A DNA stretch of 64,000 bases from JBGSPQ01 sp964346765 (GTDB taxonomy: Bacteria > Patescibacteriota > Gracilibacteria > UBA1369), in the NCBI GenBank assembly GCA_964346765.1, contig CAYFWB010000004.1:62001-126000 (forward strand), read 5' to 3'. Shown here piece after piece: positions 1-9,052 of the stretch. Numbering within the stretch: position 1 is the stretch's first letter; each line of letters opens with the position of its first letter. The notes under the pieces are model-generated. The model was given only the letters and a program-made list of their open reading frames with translations. It was not told the DNA's origin and made no database searches. The position numbers were made by a program, and so were the translations under genes.

Positions 1-130
1 TGCCGAAATTGAAAATCTGGAAAAAGGCGGGCCCATAGCTAATGCGGATAATTATATCTTGAATGACAGTACGATTGGGGATCTGGTTAAGAATCTGGAG
101 AAGATTTACGGCAAAGATGAGTCAAGTTAG
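1..130 (+). CDS. C-terminal fragment of an unidentified protein (possibly a P-loop nucleotide kinase)
   Basis: The window opens inside a gene. Frame 2 is open for 42 codons and stops at TAG 128-130. The tail is acidic and helical, with a segment ADNYILND followed by a leucine-rich helix. This resembles the C-termini of guanylate and dephospho-CoA kinases, where an aspartate/asparagine turn precedes a last helix, but the fragment is too short to assign. Only the reading frame itself is certain. Confidence 0.45.
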   Translation, partial: AEIENLEKGGPIANADNYILNDSTIGDLVKNLEKIYGKDESS

Positions 131-158
131 AATAACTTATTAGAGCGGATCAATGGCC

Positions 159-187
159 GGGCACTCATATGTAGGTGCCCTTCTCTT
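159..187 (+). terminator. Probable intrinsic terminator of the upstream gene
   Basis: GGGCAC (159-164) and GTGCCC (175-180) form a 6-bp GC-rich stem with a 10-nt loop, followed by the pyrimidine-rich tract TTCTCTT. It lies 28 nt after the stop of the partial gene and before pyrC, so it probably separates the two units. The T-tract is imperfect. Confidence 0.45.
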
Positions 188-250
188 GAAAGTTGTTGCA
201 AATCGGCATACAGTTAAATTGTTTAGGTAAGTGTTCTTAACAAATTGTAT

Positions 251-1570
251 ATGCCATCCAAACTTTTAAAAAATGCGGAGATAGTGCGGCATAATGGTTC
301 CATGAAAGGTGCTTTGGTTATAGATGGAGATAAAATCGCCGAGGTTTACGAGGAGGGCGCCGCTTTGCCGGACGAAGGAGCTTTTGACGAGGTGATTGAT
401 CTTGAAGGGAAGCATCTGTTACCTGGACTTATTGATGTCCACGTTCATTTTCGCACTCCGGGTCAGGAATATAAGGAGGACTGGACTACCGGTTCAAAAG
501 CCGCTTTGGCGGGGGGCGTTACGACTGTACTGGATATGCCCAATAATGATCCGCCGGTGATTGATGAAGAAGCGCTTGATCGTAAAAGAGAGATTGTGAA
601 AAAGGAGGCGTTGGTTAATTACGGACTTTTTGTGGGGGCGACGGACGATAATGTTTCTTTCATCGGTAAAATTAAGTCCGCGGCCGGGGTGAAAGCTTAT
701 CTTGGCAGTTCTACCGGCGACTTGCTACTGGGGTCCAAGATTTATTTGGAAAAGCTGTTGGAAAATACGGAGAAGATTGTGGCGGTGCATGCCGAAAGTG
801 AGCTGTGTGTTTTGGAAGAGACCGCTAAACATAAAGGTCAGACCCATCCAAAGGTTCATTCGATGATCAGAAATCCCGAGTGCTCATATGAAGCGGTGAG
901 AGACGCTTTGCATTTGCTCAAGAAATATCAGAATAAACTTCATCTTTGTCATGTTTCCACGGAGCGGGAGCTTATGGAAATTAAGAAATTTATGAATGAA
1001 GATGTGAGCGTGGAGGTTACACCGCATCATCTGTTTTTGAACACGATGGATTATGAAAGATTCGGTAATTTTATAAAAGTGAATCCACCCGTGCGCGAGC
1101 CTGTTGATCAGGTGGCGCTTTGGCAGGGGATTAAAGACGGTCTGGTGAATGTGATTGCCACGGATCACGCTCCGCATACGTTGGAAGAGAAAAAGAAGGA
1201 TTATAAAGAGGTTCCGTCCGGTGTGCCGGGTGTGCAGACAATGTTGCCTTTGCTTTTAAATGTCGTTAATGAAGGGAAAATTAGTTTGGAAAAACTGGTA
1301 GAACTGACTTCTTATAATCCGGCTCGTATTTTCGGTATTAAAAATAAGGGGGTGATTGAAAAGGGTGTGGACGCGGATCTTACTGTTGTCGATTTGAAAA
1401 AAATTGCCACGGTTGAGAAGGATTACTTGTTTAGCAAGTGCGGATGGTCTCCGTTTAGCAGCTGGGAGCTGACGGGATGGCCGGTAATGACATTTGTAAA
1501 TGGAGAAAAAATGTATGAGTGGCGGGACAGGTTTGGCGATAAAAAGGGACGTGAGTTGGATTATGAATAA
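251..1570 (+). CDS. pyrC: Dihydroorotase (class I), pyrimidine biosynthesis
   Basis: This cytosolic zinc enzyme interconverts N-carbamoyl-aspartate and dihydroorotate, step three of UMP synthesis. Visible metal ligands are HVH (64-66), the lysine of GVKAYLG (K148, normally carboxylated), H180 in HAES, H234 in CHVSTE and D305 in TDHAPH, so the site looks complete. At 439 residues it matches class I DHOases. The frame opens at TTG 245, but ATG 251 is the better start and fits the usual N-terminus. No Shine-Dalgarno precedes it. It heads a run with pyrD, pyrK, pyrE and pyrF on the same strand; carA/B and pyrB are not in the window. Confidence 0.95.
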   Translation: MPSKLLKNAEIVRHNGSMKGALVIDGDKIAEVYEEGAALPDEGAFDEVIDLEGKHLLPGLIDVHVHFRTPGQEYKEDWTTGSKAALAGGVTTVLDMPNNDPPVIDEEALDRKREIVKKEALVNYGLFVGATDDNVSFIGKIKSAAGVKAYLGSSTGDLLLGSKIYLEKLLENTEKIVAVHAESELCVLEETAKHKGQTHPKVHSMIRNPECSYEAVRDALHLLKKYQNKLHLCHVSTERELMEIKKFMNEDVSVEVTPHHLFLNTMDYERFGNFIKVNPPVREPVDQVALWQGIKDGLVNVIATDHAPHTLEEKKKDYKEVPSGVPGVQTMLPLLLNVVNEGKISLEKLVELTSYNPARIFGIKNKGVIEKGVDADLTVVDLKKIATVEKDYLFSKCGWSPFSSWELTGWPVMTFVNGEKMYEWRDRFGDKKGRELDYE

Positions 1571-1613
1571 ATATTAGTGTATATTTTCCGTAAATTATCT
1601 AAAATCAAAAAAT

Positions 1614-2522
1614 ATGAAAAGATTTATATCTTTATTGTGTCTTATTTTAATGATGCCGTTATCCGGTCAGGCAATGAATACGCGTGACGTTCTTGAAGAG
1701 GAGCTTGGAGGCACACAGTTTTTTCCGGACGTGTCGCAGGATCATCCTAATTTTTTATCAATCGCCTGGATGAGTGATGAAGGTACAGTGGAGGGATATT
1801 CCGATGGTACTTTTAAGCCTGACAATCCGGTTAATAGGGCGGAACTTATGAAAATGGTAGTGTTGATGGATTCCGATTTTGAGCCTACAACAGCTTATAA
1901 CGGCTGTTTTCCGGATGTTGATAATGAATGGTTTGCTTCTTATATTTGTTATGCCAAGGAGCGGGGATGGATAGACGGTTATCCGGATGGTAATTTTAAA
2001 CCCGGCAATTATGTTAACAGAGTTGAAGCTATTAAAATTATTTTAAACACTATGGTCCCGGCTGATCAATGGCCGGAACCAACTGACGCTGAATTATCAA
2101 TTACTACTCCTGTTGATCTGGATATGGAGGCTTGGTATGGAGGATACGCCAGATTCGCGATTGTGAAGGAGTTTGTTGACGGCTGGCATGTAACACAGGA
2201 TGAGGATGGTAATTTGTATTATCATCCGGCTGACGAGTTTACCAGAAAAGAAGTGGCGGAAATGCTTTTTAGAGTTGCGCTTTGGCAGGTTGAAAGAGTT
2301 AATTATGCCAGCACAATGGCTGAATCGATATGTTATATCGTTGAGAATCAGGAGGATATGACGGACGAAGAATTAAAACCGGGTGTGATTGAGATTTTCG
2401 AAGCGAATGGATACACGGAAGAAGAGATGGATCTTTTAACGCTGAAATACGAAAATGACGCTATTGTTCAGGCGAACATTAATGATATGACAGAAGAGAT
2501 GTGCGGTTCCCTTACAGAATAA
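1614..2522 (+). CDS. Secreted S-layer homology (SLH) domain protein
   Basis: The 302-residue protein starts with a signal peptide (Lys-Arg, hydrophobic core, GQA cleavage region near residue 20). Two clear SLH repeats follow, each with the pattern FPDV...GYxDGTFKPxNxVNRAE (about residues 37-85 and 99-145), and a third degenerate one (about 160-225). SLH domains anchor proteins to cell-wall polymers. The last 75 residues are acidic and unrecognised. No catalytic domain is present, so it may be structural. It sits between pyrC and ldh with short gaps, but a link to pyrimidine metabolism is not evident. A related SLH protein with a nuclease domain is encoded at 39581. Confidence 0.85.
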   Translation: MKRFISLLCLILMMPLSGQAMNTRDVLEEELGGTQFFPDVSQDHPNFLSIAWMSDEGTVEGYSDGTFKPDNPVNRAELMKMVVLMDSDFEPTTAYNGCFPDVDNEWFASYICYAKERGWIDGYPDGNFKPGNYVNRVEAIKIILNTMVPADQWPEPTDAELSITTPVDLDMEAWYGGYARFAIVKEFVDGWHVTQDEDGNLYYHPADEFTRKEVAEMLFRVALWQVERVNYASTMAESICYIVENQEDMTDEELKPGVIEIFEANGYTEEEMDLLTLKYENDAIVQANINDMTEEMCGSLTE

Positions 2523-2532
2523 TTAAAAAATT

Positions 2533-3480
2533 ATGACAAAAGCTTGTAAAATAGAGTCGGCGTTTAAAACTAAATTTAAGGTTTCCGTAATAGGTTGCGG
2601 TAGCGTGGGTGCGACCGCGGCTTATTCGATGTTGATTGACGGTGCCCCCACGGATATGGTTTTGATTGATAGGTACAGACAAAAGGCGGACGGATTGAAA
2701 TTGGACTTTGTTCATTCATTACCTTTTACGGATTATATGAGAATTACCGCGTCCGATGATTACGCGGAATGTGAAGATTCCACTTTGATTATTATTACCG
2801 CGGGTGCTAGGCAGATGGAGGGTGAAACAAGGCTTGATCTGGTAAAAAAGAATAAAGCTATTTTTAAGGATATAATTCCGGCTGTTTCCAGAATCGCGCC
2901 GGATAGTATTTTGTTGATTATAGCCAATCCGGTTGATGTTTTAACTTATGAGGCTTTGAAACTTTCGGGATTTCCCGAAAACAGGGTGTTTGGCTCAGGG
3001 ACTATGCTTGATACAGCCAGGTTCCAGTTTCATATTTCGGAAAGATTGTGTCTAAGTCCGAAAAGCGTTGAAGCTTATATTTTGGGTGAACACGGGGACA
3101 GTTCTTTTCCCGTTTACAGTTCGTCCAATGTGGCCGGTAAGAGTTTGTTTGATTTTGAAGGATTCACTCGTAAAGTGGCGGAGCAGTGCTATATGGATAC
3201 AAAAGAGGCGGCGTATAGAATTATTAATGATTTGGGCTATACGTGTTATTCGATCGGAATGGTGATTACCGAAATTATGCGTGCGATTCAGGATCACGCG
3301 AAGTTGGTGGTGCCTTTATCTGTTATGTTGAATGATTATTATGGGCACAGTGATGTTTGTTTAAGTGTGCCGTGTGTTTTAGACAGTGATGGTGTTTCTG
3401 ATGTGATTAAAGTGCCTTTGAATGAAGAAGAACAAAATAAACTGGCCAAATCCGTTGATGTTTTGAAGGAATTTATTTGA
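2533..3480 (+). CDS. ldh: L-lactate dehydrogenase
   Basis: NAD-dependent reduction of pyruvate to L-lactate, regenerating NAD+ in a fermentative cell. The nucleotide-binding loop GCGSVGA is at 21-27. The specificity loop reads GARQMEGETR with Gln94 at the position that separates lactate (Gln) from malate (Arg) dehydrogenases. Arg100 of the loop, NPVD (132-135), substrate Arg163 and catalytic His187 in GEHGD are all present. The 315 residues are family length. It starts 11 nt after the SLH gene with no Shine-Dalgarno and ends on TGA, which shows that TGA is a stop in this genome. A fermentative lifestyle fits a CPR organism. Confidence 0.95.
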   Translation: MTKACKIESAFKTKFKVSVIGCGSVGATAAYSMLIDGAPTDMVLIDRYRQKADGLKLDFVHSLPFTDYMRITASDDYAECEDSTLIIITAGARQMEGETRLDLVKKNKAIFKDIIPAVSRIAPDSILLIIANPVDVLTYEALKLSGFPENRVFGSGTMLDTARFQFHISERLCLSPKSVEAYILGEHGDSSFPVYSSSNVAGKSLFDFEGFTRKVAEQCYMDTKEAAYRIINDLGYTCYSIGMVITEIMRAIQDHAKLVVPLSVMLNDYYGHSDVCLSVPCVLDSDGVSDVIKVPLNEEEQNKLAKSVDVLKEFI

Positions 3481-3689
3481 TTCCGGTGATTTTTTTGCGC
3501 TTTGGCATTGGATATTTCTTGTTCTTCAGTATAGTGGCGGAATGAATCTGGCATTATTTTATTGTCTATAATGTATAGGTCTGTGTTTTTTTTAAGGCAA
3601 CTATATTCTCTGATTAAAAACTTGAGTTTGTCTCTTAGCGGGAGCCGTGATTTAATATTAGAGGATGCGTATCACTATTATTAAAAAAT

Positions 3690-4610
3690 ATGAGATTAAA
3701 GACGCGATTTTTGGGGGTTGAGTTTGAAAATCCTTTGGTGGTGGCTTCGGGTGTACTTGGGGTTACAGGTGCAAGTTTGAAATATGTTGTTGAAAACGGA
3801 GCAGGGGGTGTTACTTCAAAATCGATTTGGGTGGAAGAGCATAAAGGGCATAAGAATCCGGTGATAATTGCTAATGAACATTATATGCTTAATGCGGTGG
3901 GTTTGCCGGACGCGGGAATAGGCAAAGCAAAAGTTGAGCTTGGTAATTATTTAAAAGATAAACCGGCGCCTTTGATAGCGAATATCGTGGCGGGCCGCGT
4001 TGATGATTTTGGCGAGGTGGCGGAGCAGGTTTCGGAACTTGATCCGGATATTATAGAGGTGAATATTTCGTGTCCCAATGTTGAAAGTGAGTTTGGTAAA
4101 CCTTTTGCCTGTTCACGCGCGGATGCTTCCAAGGTTACGGCTCTTGTTAAGATGAAAACCATAAAGCCGGTTGTTGTTAAATTGAGTCCGAACGTTGAAA
4201 ATATCGTGGAGATAGCAAAGTCGGCGGTGGACGCGGGCGCGGACGGTTTGACTTTGATCAATACGGTGGGGCCGGGAATGGCTATTGATCTGGATATGAG
4301 AAAACCGATTCTTGCCAATAAAGTGGGCGGAGTTTCGGGTCCGGCAATTAAACCGATTGCAATCAAATGTGTGTATGATGTTCATAAAGCTTTGCCTGAT
4401 GTTCCGATTATCGGAACCGGCGGAGTGACTACGGGTGAGGACGCGATTGAAATGATTATGGCGGGCGCGACTTTGGTGGGGGTGGGAACGGCTGTTTATT
4501 ATAGAGACGTTAAGTGCTTCGGACTGATCGCCAATGAGATGAGGTCATGGCTGGAGGAAAGAGAAATTAATTATATTGAAGAGTTGCGTGGTTTGGCTGT
4601 AAATAAGTGA
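3690..4610 (+). CDS. pyrD: Dihydroorotate dehydrogenase 1B, catalytic subunit
   Basis: Oxidises dihydroorotate to orotate on FMN; class 1B enzymes pass electrons to NAD+ through PyrK, encoded 36 nt downstream. The active-site loop is NISCPN with the catalytic base Cys128, and Lys164 sits in KLSPN. Glycine-rich phosphate-binding segments GTGG and GVGT lie near the C-terminus. A cysteine base rather than serine, plus the adjacent pyrK, places it in class 1B. Length (306) is normal. The 209-nt gap upstream contains TATAAT at 3567-3572 but no convincing -35 box. Confidence 0.95.
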   Translation: MRLKTRFLGVEFENPLVVASGVLGVTGASLKYVVENGAGGVTSKSIWVEEHKGHKNPVIIANEHYMLNAVGLPDAGIGKAKVELGNYLKDKPAPLIANIVAGRVDDFGEVAEQVSELDPDIIEVNISCPNVESEFGKPFACSRADASKVTALVKMKTIKPVVVKLSPNVENIVEIAKSAVDAGADGLTLINTVGPGMAIDLDMRKPILANKVGGVSGPAIKPIAIKCVYDVHKALPDVPIIGTGGVTTGEDAIEMIMAGATLVGVGTAVYYRDVKCFGLIANEMRSWLEEREINYIEELRGLAVNK

Positions 4611-4646
4611 TAGTTAAATATTTATATAATTTATTTATTCAGAAAA

Positions 4647-5513
4647 ATGTTTGATTTACCAATATCTATACCTATAAAAAAGGTTATTCAGGAAACTGAA
4701 AATGTGAAAACTTTTGTTTTTAAGCATGACCTTAGGGCCAAGCCGGGACAGTTTGTTAATTTATGGTTGCCGGAAGTTGATGAAAAACCGATGAGCGTTG
4801 CTTATTGTGATAGTAAAGAGTTTTGGGTAAGTATTTTCGCGGTGGGGCCTTTCAGTCAAGCTATGCATCAGCTTAAAGAAGGTGATTTGGTTGGTGTGAG
4901 GGGTCCGTATGGGCATGGTTTTAAATGGGAAAAAAATCAGCATTTGGTGATGATGGCGGGTGGTTACGGAGCGGCGCCGCTTTATTTTTTAACCAGGAAG
5001 GCGGTTGGAGATGGATGCAGTGTTGAATTTGTTATAGGTGCTAGGAGTAAGGATCATTTGCTCTATACGGAAAGGATTAAGGAGCTGGATAATGTGGAAT
5101 TGCATGTTGCAACTGATGATGGATCGGAAGGTGTGAAGGGTTTTAATGTGGTGATTTTGGATCAGTTGATTGAAGATGCAAAGAAAGGTAAAAAGTTTAA
5201 AGTTATTTGTGACGGGAGTACCTGTAAAAGGGAAGAGGTGGATTTTGCTCCGCTTGATTGTGTGTACGCGTGTGGTCCGGAACTTATGATGAAGTCGGTG
5301 GCTGAAAAGTGCGCGGAAGCGGAGATTGATTCGCAGGTTTCTGTTGAAAGGTATATGAAATGCGGATTTGGTGTCTGCGGTCAATGTTGCGTGGATTCGA
5401 GCGGAAAGAGAATGTGTAGTGAAGGGCCATGTATTCCGGGTGTCGAGGCTTTGAAAATAGATGAGTTCGGGAAATACCACAGGGACGCGCAGGGTAAAAT
5501 TCATGAGTTTTAA
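4647..5513 (+). CDS. pyrK: Dihydroorotate dehydrogenase electron-transfer subunit (FAD, 2Fe-2S)
   Basis: This partner of PyrD carries electrons from FMN through a [2Fe-2S] cluster and FAD to NAD+. The N-terminal half is a ferredoxin-reductase-type FAD/NAD domain (GVRGPYGHGF near 90; GGYGAAPLY near 110). The C-terminal cluster motif uses Cys239, Cys244, Cys247 and Cys262, a spacing of 5, 3 and 15 as in known PyrK proteins; Cys248 and Cys257 are extra. The 288 residues exceed the usual 250-260, mostly in the middle. It follows pyrD directly and precedes pyrE by 42 nt. Confidence 0.92.
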   Translation: MFDLPISIPIKKVIQETENVKTFVFKHDLRAKPGQFVNLWLPEVDEKPMSVAYCDSKEFWVSIFAVGPFSQAMHQLKEGDLVGVRGPYGHGFKWEKNQHLVMMAGGYGAAPLYFLTRKAVGDGCSVEFVIGARSKDHLLYTERIKELDNVELHVATDDGSEGVKGFNVVILDQLIEDAKKGKKFKVICDGSTCKREEVDFAPLDCVYACGPELMMKSVAEKCAEAEIDSQVSVERYMKCGFGVCGQCCVDSSGKRMCSEGPCIPGVEALKIDEFGKYHRDAQGKIHEF

Positions 5514-5555
5514 TGAATACTTGATTGTTATTTTGTATATTAATAATTAATTATT

Positions 5556-6224
5556 ATGCAGGAATATAAGGAGGAGTTTATTACTTTTCTTGTTAAATCG
5601 CGGGCGCTTAAGTTTGGTGATTTTACTTTGAAAAGCGGAAGACAGTGTCCGTATTTTTTGAATATGGGGTTTTTTTATAAGGGAAGTCAGATTATTGAAC
5701 TGGGCAGGTATTATGCGGCGGCATTGAATGAAAATGTGCAGGATTTTGATACGGTTTTTGGCCCGGCATATAAAGGTATTCCTTTATGCGTGGCGACGAC
5801 AGCTCAACTTTTTAAGAATTTTGGAAAAGATGTTGGGTACAGCTATAACAGAAAAGAGGCCAAAGATCATGGTGAAAGAGGAAATATTATAGGGGCGCAA
5901 ATTACTTTGGATTCTAAAGTTGTTATAGTCGATGATGTTATGACCGCGGGTACGGCGGTTAAAGAGACGCTGGAAATGATGAAAGGGCTGGGAAATCCCG
6001 AAATTAAAGGGATTTTGATAGCGGCGGATCGAATGGAAAAGGGAAGCGGGGATAAAAGCGCCGCCCAAGAAATGAAAGATACTTACGGGATTGATGTTTA
6101 TTCAATTGTGAATTTGGATGAAATAATTGAGGTTTTGTATAATAAACCGATTGATGGAACGATTTATATTGATGATGAAAAAATGGAGCAGATAAAAACT
6201 TATCGGGTGCAGTACGGGGTTTAG
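5556..6224 (+). CDS. pyrE: Orotate phosphoribosyltransferase
   Basis: Converts orotate and PRPP to OMP. The PRPP-binding signature VVIVDDVMTAGTA is near residues 122-135, and the N-terminal orotate-contacting segment LKSGRQCPYFLNMG is present. Length (222) is normal. It lies in the pyr run, 20 nt before a HAD phosphatase. The TATT-ATG start context has no Shine-Dalgarno. Confidence 0.94.
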   Translation: MQEYKEEFITFLVKSRALKFGDFTLKSGRQCPYFLNMGFFYKGSQIIELGRYYAAALNENVQDFDTVFGPAYKGIPLCVATTAQLFKNFGKDVGYSYNRKEAKDHGERGNIIGAQITLDSKVVIVDDVMTAGTAVKETLEMMKGLGNPEIKGILIAADRMEKGSGDKSAAQEMKDTYGIDVYSIVNLDEIIEVLYNKPIDGTIYIDDEKMEQIKTYRVQYGV

Positions 6225-6244
6225 TTATAATTTAATCAATTGAA

Positions 6245-6898
6245 ATGTTAAAAGCTGTAATTTTTGATATGGACGGGGTTGTGCTGGATAGCGACAGGAT
6301 GATTTATAATGTGGAAAAAGAGATATTTAAAGAGCTTGGTGTAGATGTTAAGGGAGGGGATCATTTGGTTTTTGTCGGTAGGACGGCTGATGAGTTTTGG
6401 GCAGGTGTAAAGGAATTGTACGGGCTGAAGCAGCCTGTAAATGAGCTAGTGGCAAATTTTCGGAAAGCTTCTTATGATTTTTTTGCTTCTAATGAGTTTG
6501 AATCTAATCCCGGTTTTAGATCTTTTTTGGAGTCTATATTGAATGAAGGTATAAAAGTGGCTTTGGCCACTTCCGCTTCGTTTGAAAGATCATCTTTGAT
6601 AATTCAAAAACTTGATTTGGAGGGAATTTTTAAGGTGCGGGTTACGGCGAAAGATGTGGTTAAAGGTAAACCTGATCCGGAAGTGTTTTTGCAAGCGGCG
6701 AAGAGGCTGGGGGTTGAACCGGCTGAGAGTGTTGTTATAGAAGATGCACGGCTTGGGATTAAAGCGGCTAATTCCGCGGGGATGAAAAGTGTGGGATATA
6801 ACGCGGTGCCGGGCAGACAGGATTTGAGCGAAGCTGATTTGGTGGTGAGTGGTTTTGATGAATTGAGCTATGATAAATTGGCTTATTTGTTTGGTTGA
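6245..6898 (+). CDS. HAD-superfamily hydrolase (beta-phosphoglucomutase/phosphatase type)
   Basis: A 217-residue HAD protein with motif I DMDGVVLDSD (nucleophile Asp8, acid/base Asp10), motif II ATSAS, motif III Lys in KGKPDP and motif IV IEDARLGIKAA. The helical cap after motif I places it with the beta-phosphoglucomutase/phosphoglycolate phosphatase group. The substrate cannot be read from the sequence. Its place between pyrE and pyrF allows a nucleotide-phosphatase role, but that is only context. It is followed by a terminator-like hairpin. Confidence 0.85.
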   Translation: MLKAVIFDMDGVVLDSDRMIYNVEKEIFKELGVDVKGGDHLVFVGRTADEFWAGVKELYGLKQPVNELVANFRKASYDFFASNEFESNPGFRSFLESILNEGIKVALATSASFERSSLIIQKLDLEGIFKVRVTAKDVVKGKPDPEVFLQAAKRLGVEPAESVVIEDARLGIKAANSAGMKSVGYNAVPGRQDLSEADLVVSGFDELSYDKLAYLFG

Positions 6899-6937
6899 TT
6901 ATAGAGTTGAGCGAATTTACGATGGGTTTGATATTTT

Positions 6938-6980
6938 TTGACAATTTTGGGAGCCTAAACTACTCTTAGGTAGGCTTTTA
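6938..6980 (+). promoter_or_regulatory. Promoter-like boxes overlapping a terminator-like hairpin before pyrF
   Basis: AGCCTA (6952-6957) pairs with TAGGCT (6971-6976) followed by TTT, resembling a weak terminator for the HAD gene. The inner bases CCTAA and TTAGG give an alternative register. A consensus -35 box TTGACA (6938-6943) with a 17-nt spacer leads to TACTCT (6961-6966), a poor -10 inside the hairpin. This suggests pyrF can be transcribed separately. Both readings rest on short motifs. Confidence 0.35.
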
Positions 6981-6990
6981 ACAAATTCAA

Positions 6991-8010
6991 ATGGTTGATA
7001 ATCAACAGAAAGAAACCGACAGAGAAAAAGAGCAGAGAGAAGATCGGGAGTCGAGGCAGGTGCGGGATGAAGATATTCAGAAACCTTTTCATTTTGCGGA
7101 TAGGCTTAACGAGCATATTCAAAAGAAAAAATCTGTGGTGTGCGTGGGGTTGGATCCGAAACTTGAGCAGGTGCCGGAATATATTAAAGAGAAATATTTT
7201 AAGAAATATAAGAACGCTTTGACGGCGGCGGCGGAGTCGATTATAGAGTTTAATAAAGGGGTTATTGACGCGGTTCATGATTTGGTTCCGGTGGTGAAAC
7301 CGCAGATCGCGTTTTATGAACAGTATGGGCATGAGGGGGTGCGCGCGTTTGAAGAGACATTGTGGTATGCCAGGGATAAAGGGCTTTTGACTATCGCTGA
7401 TATTAAAAGAGGGGATATAGGGTCTACGGCAGGCGCTTATGCCAAGGCTTTTTTGGGTAAAGTGAATTTGTTTGGGAAAGATGTTTTTTCTTTTGACGCG
7501 GACGCGGTGACGGTTGTGCCTTATTTGGGCTGGGATGGTATTAAGCCGTTTTTGGAGCAGGCACGGATTCACGGTAAGGGAGTTTTTATTTTGGTTAAGA
7601 CTTCCAATCCTTCTTCCGTTGATTTGCAGGATTTACAGATGAAAAATGATGATTTAATGGTGTATGAAATTATGGCGCAGTATCTGGAATCGTGGGGGGC
7701 TGATGATATGGGTGACAGCGGCTATAGTTTTGCGGGGGCGGTTGTTGGAGCCACTTATCCCAAACAGTCGGCTGAGCTTCGTAAATTTATGCCCAATAAT
7801 ATTTTTCTGGTTCCGGGTTACGGCGCGCAAGGTGGAACGGCGGCCGACGTGAAGTGTTGTTTTAACGAAGATGGTTTGGGAGCGGTGGTTAACTCTTCAC
7901 GTGGAATTATTTTTGCCTGGGAAAATTCGGATGTGTTTACGGAAAAAGATTACGCGGAGGCGGCGCGCAAGGCGACTGACGATATGAACAAGGATTTGAA
8001 TTCGGTGTAA
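6991..8010 (+). CDS. pyrF: Orotidine-5'-phosphate decarboxylase (type 2)
   Basis: Decarboxylates OMP to UMP, the last step of the pathway. The catalytic segment DIKRGDIGST (Asp137, Lys139, Asp142) and CVGLDP near the start of the domain mark the longer type 2 family. The protein is 339 residues because about 40 highly charged residues (Lys/Glu/Arg/Gln) precede the barrel; type 2 enzymes are usually 270-310. The extension is in frame after a plausible ATG at 6991. A shorter start cannot be excluded, but no internal ATG lies close to the domain boundary. Confidence 0.93.
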   Translation: MVDNQQKETDREKEQREDRESRQVRDEDIQKPFHFADRLNEHIQKKKSVVCVGLDPKLEQVPEYIKEKYFKKYKNALTAAAESIIEFNKGVIDAVHDLVPVVKPQIAFYEQYGHEGVRAFEETLWYARDKGLLTIADIKRGDIGSTAGAYAKAFLGKVNLFGKDVFSFDADAVTVVPYLGWDGIKPFLEQARIHGKGVFILVKTSNPSSVDLQDLQMKNDDLMVYEIMAQYLESWGADDMGDSGYSFAGAVVGATYPKQSAELRKFMPNNIFLVPGYGAQGGTAADVKCCFNEDGLGAVVNSSRGIIFAWENSDVFTEKDYAEAARKATDDMNKDLNSV

Positions 8011-8095
8011 TTATATACAGATGTTTACGTCAAGCTGAACTGTATTGATTCTGTTGTGTTTTTGAATAAACTTTCTTTCCTAAAAGTATTTTTTT

Positions 8096-8998
8096 ATGGA
8101 ATCAATCAGACCTGAAAGTGTTGATGGGGAGTGGGATGAAATTTCCGCGGAAATGGAGTTGAATGTCGCGGACGTGATTGAAATAAATCCGGCGAAGGTG
8201 AAAAATCGAAGCGGTGAGTCAAAAGTAAGAGAGCTGGAAGAGGAGACGGAGCTTAAGATAATCGACGTGATTGATTATTTGCGTGAACCTTTTTATGTAT
8301 CTGAGAACGGGCTTTATGATTTTAGGGAATTTGAGAATCGATATTTTGTAATTAGACATGGTGAGAGTACGGCTAACGAGCGCGGACTTGTTGTGAGCGA
8401 TCCGAGTATCGGGACTATCGGTTACGGTTTGACGGCCAAAGGTAAGCAGCAAATTGATGAGTCCGCGCGGGAATTTATAAAGGGGTTGAACGAGCATAGG
8501 GAAAGATTGGCTGATATTGTGGGTAAAATGGTGGCGAATCAAAAATTGAAGATGGATAAAATAACGAAGTATAATGCTGTTGTACTTTCTTCCGACTTTA
8601 AGAGAGCGATGGAAACCGCGGAGATTTTAGCGGATGTTGCTGAAGTGAATCGTCCGAAGCCGGTAAAGTCATTAAGGGAAAGGTTTTTTGGGGACTATGA
8701 TATGAAAGAGATAAGTGCTTATAAAAAAATTTGGGAATCTGATAATATTGATTATAGGCAGAAAATGGGTGGAGTTGAATCTGTGGCAGAGGTTATGATG
8801 CGTTCGACGAGGCTCATAAGGATGATTGAGAGATCTTACAGAGGTAAGAATATTTTTTTGGTGGCTCATGGAGACGTAGGGCAGGTACTTGAAGCCGGTT
8901 TTAAAAAAATGAATCCTTCCATGTATAGGTCATTATCTTATTTGAAAAATGCCGAGATTAGGGAAATGTGGTTAAATCCGTTAATGATAGAGGGTTGA
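8096..8998 (+). CDS. Histidine phosphatase (phosphoglycerate-mutase-like)
   Basis: The branch-1 histidine phosphatase signature IRHGES puts the phospho-accepting histidine at residue 88. LSSDFKRAMETAE near 162 supplies the second arginine, RERFFGDYDMKE the acid region, and VAHGD the second histidine (258). About 80 acidic residues precede the domain and are not part of the family core. The substrate is unknown: phosphoserine, a nucleotide or a sugar phosphate are all possible. It is the last gene before the trp unit, ending 54 nt before trpR. Confidence 0.85.
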   Translation: MESIRPESVDGEWDEISAEMELNVADVIEINPAKVKNRSGESKVRELEEETELKIIDVIDYLREPFYVSENGLYDFREFENRYFVIRHGESTANERGLVVSDPSIGTIGYGLTAKGKQQIDESAREFIKGLNEHRERLADIVGKMVANQKLKMDKITKYNAVVLSSDFKRAMETAEILADVAEVNRPKPVKSLRERFFGDYDMKEISAYKKIWESDNIDYRQKMGGVESVAEVMMRSTRLIRMIERSYRGKNIFLVAHGDVGQVLEAGFKKMNPSMYRSLSYLKNAEIREMWLNPLMIEG

Positions 8999-9013
8999 TT
9001 TTTATTTTAGGAA

Positions 9014-9046
9014 TGTGTTAGTATTTACGTACTAGTGTGTTAGTAT
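9014..9046 (+). promoter_or_regulatory. TrpR-like operator array upstream of the repressor gene
   Basis: Three half-sites are spaced exactly 11 bp apart: TAGTA (9019-9023), TACTA (9030-9034) and TAGTA (9041-9045), each separated by 6 nt. TACTA-N6-TAGTA is the arrangement of the E. coli trp operator core. An 11-bp direct repeat TGTGTTAGTAT occurs at 9014-9024 and 9036-9046. The array ends 7 nt before the ATG of the TrpR-family gene, so autoregulation is the natural inference. Confidence 0.6.
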
Positions 9047-9052
9047 AACTGT

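Noticed and set aside
245..250. TTG start for pyrC
   Set aside because: ATG two codons later gives the normal N-terminus; nothing supports the longer form.
3481..3689. TATAAT at 3567-3572 as a pyrD promoter
   Set aside because: No acceptable -35 element at 16-18 nt, and the first base of an extended -10 is misplaced.
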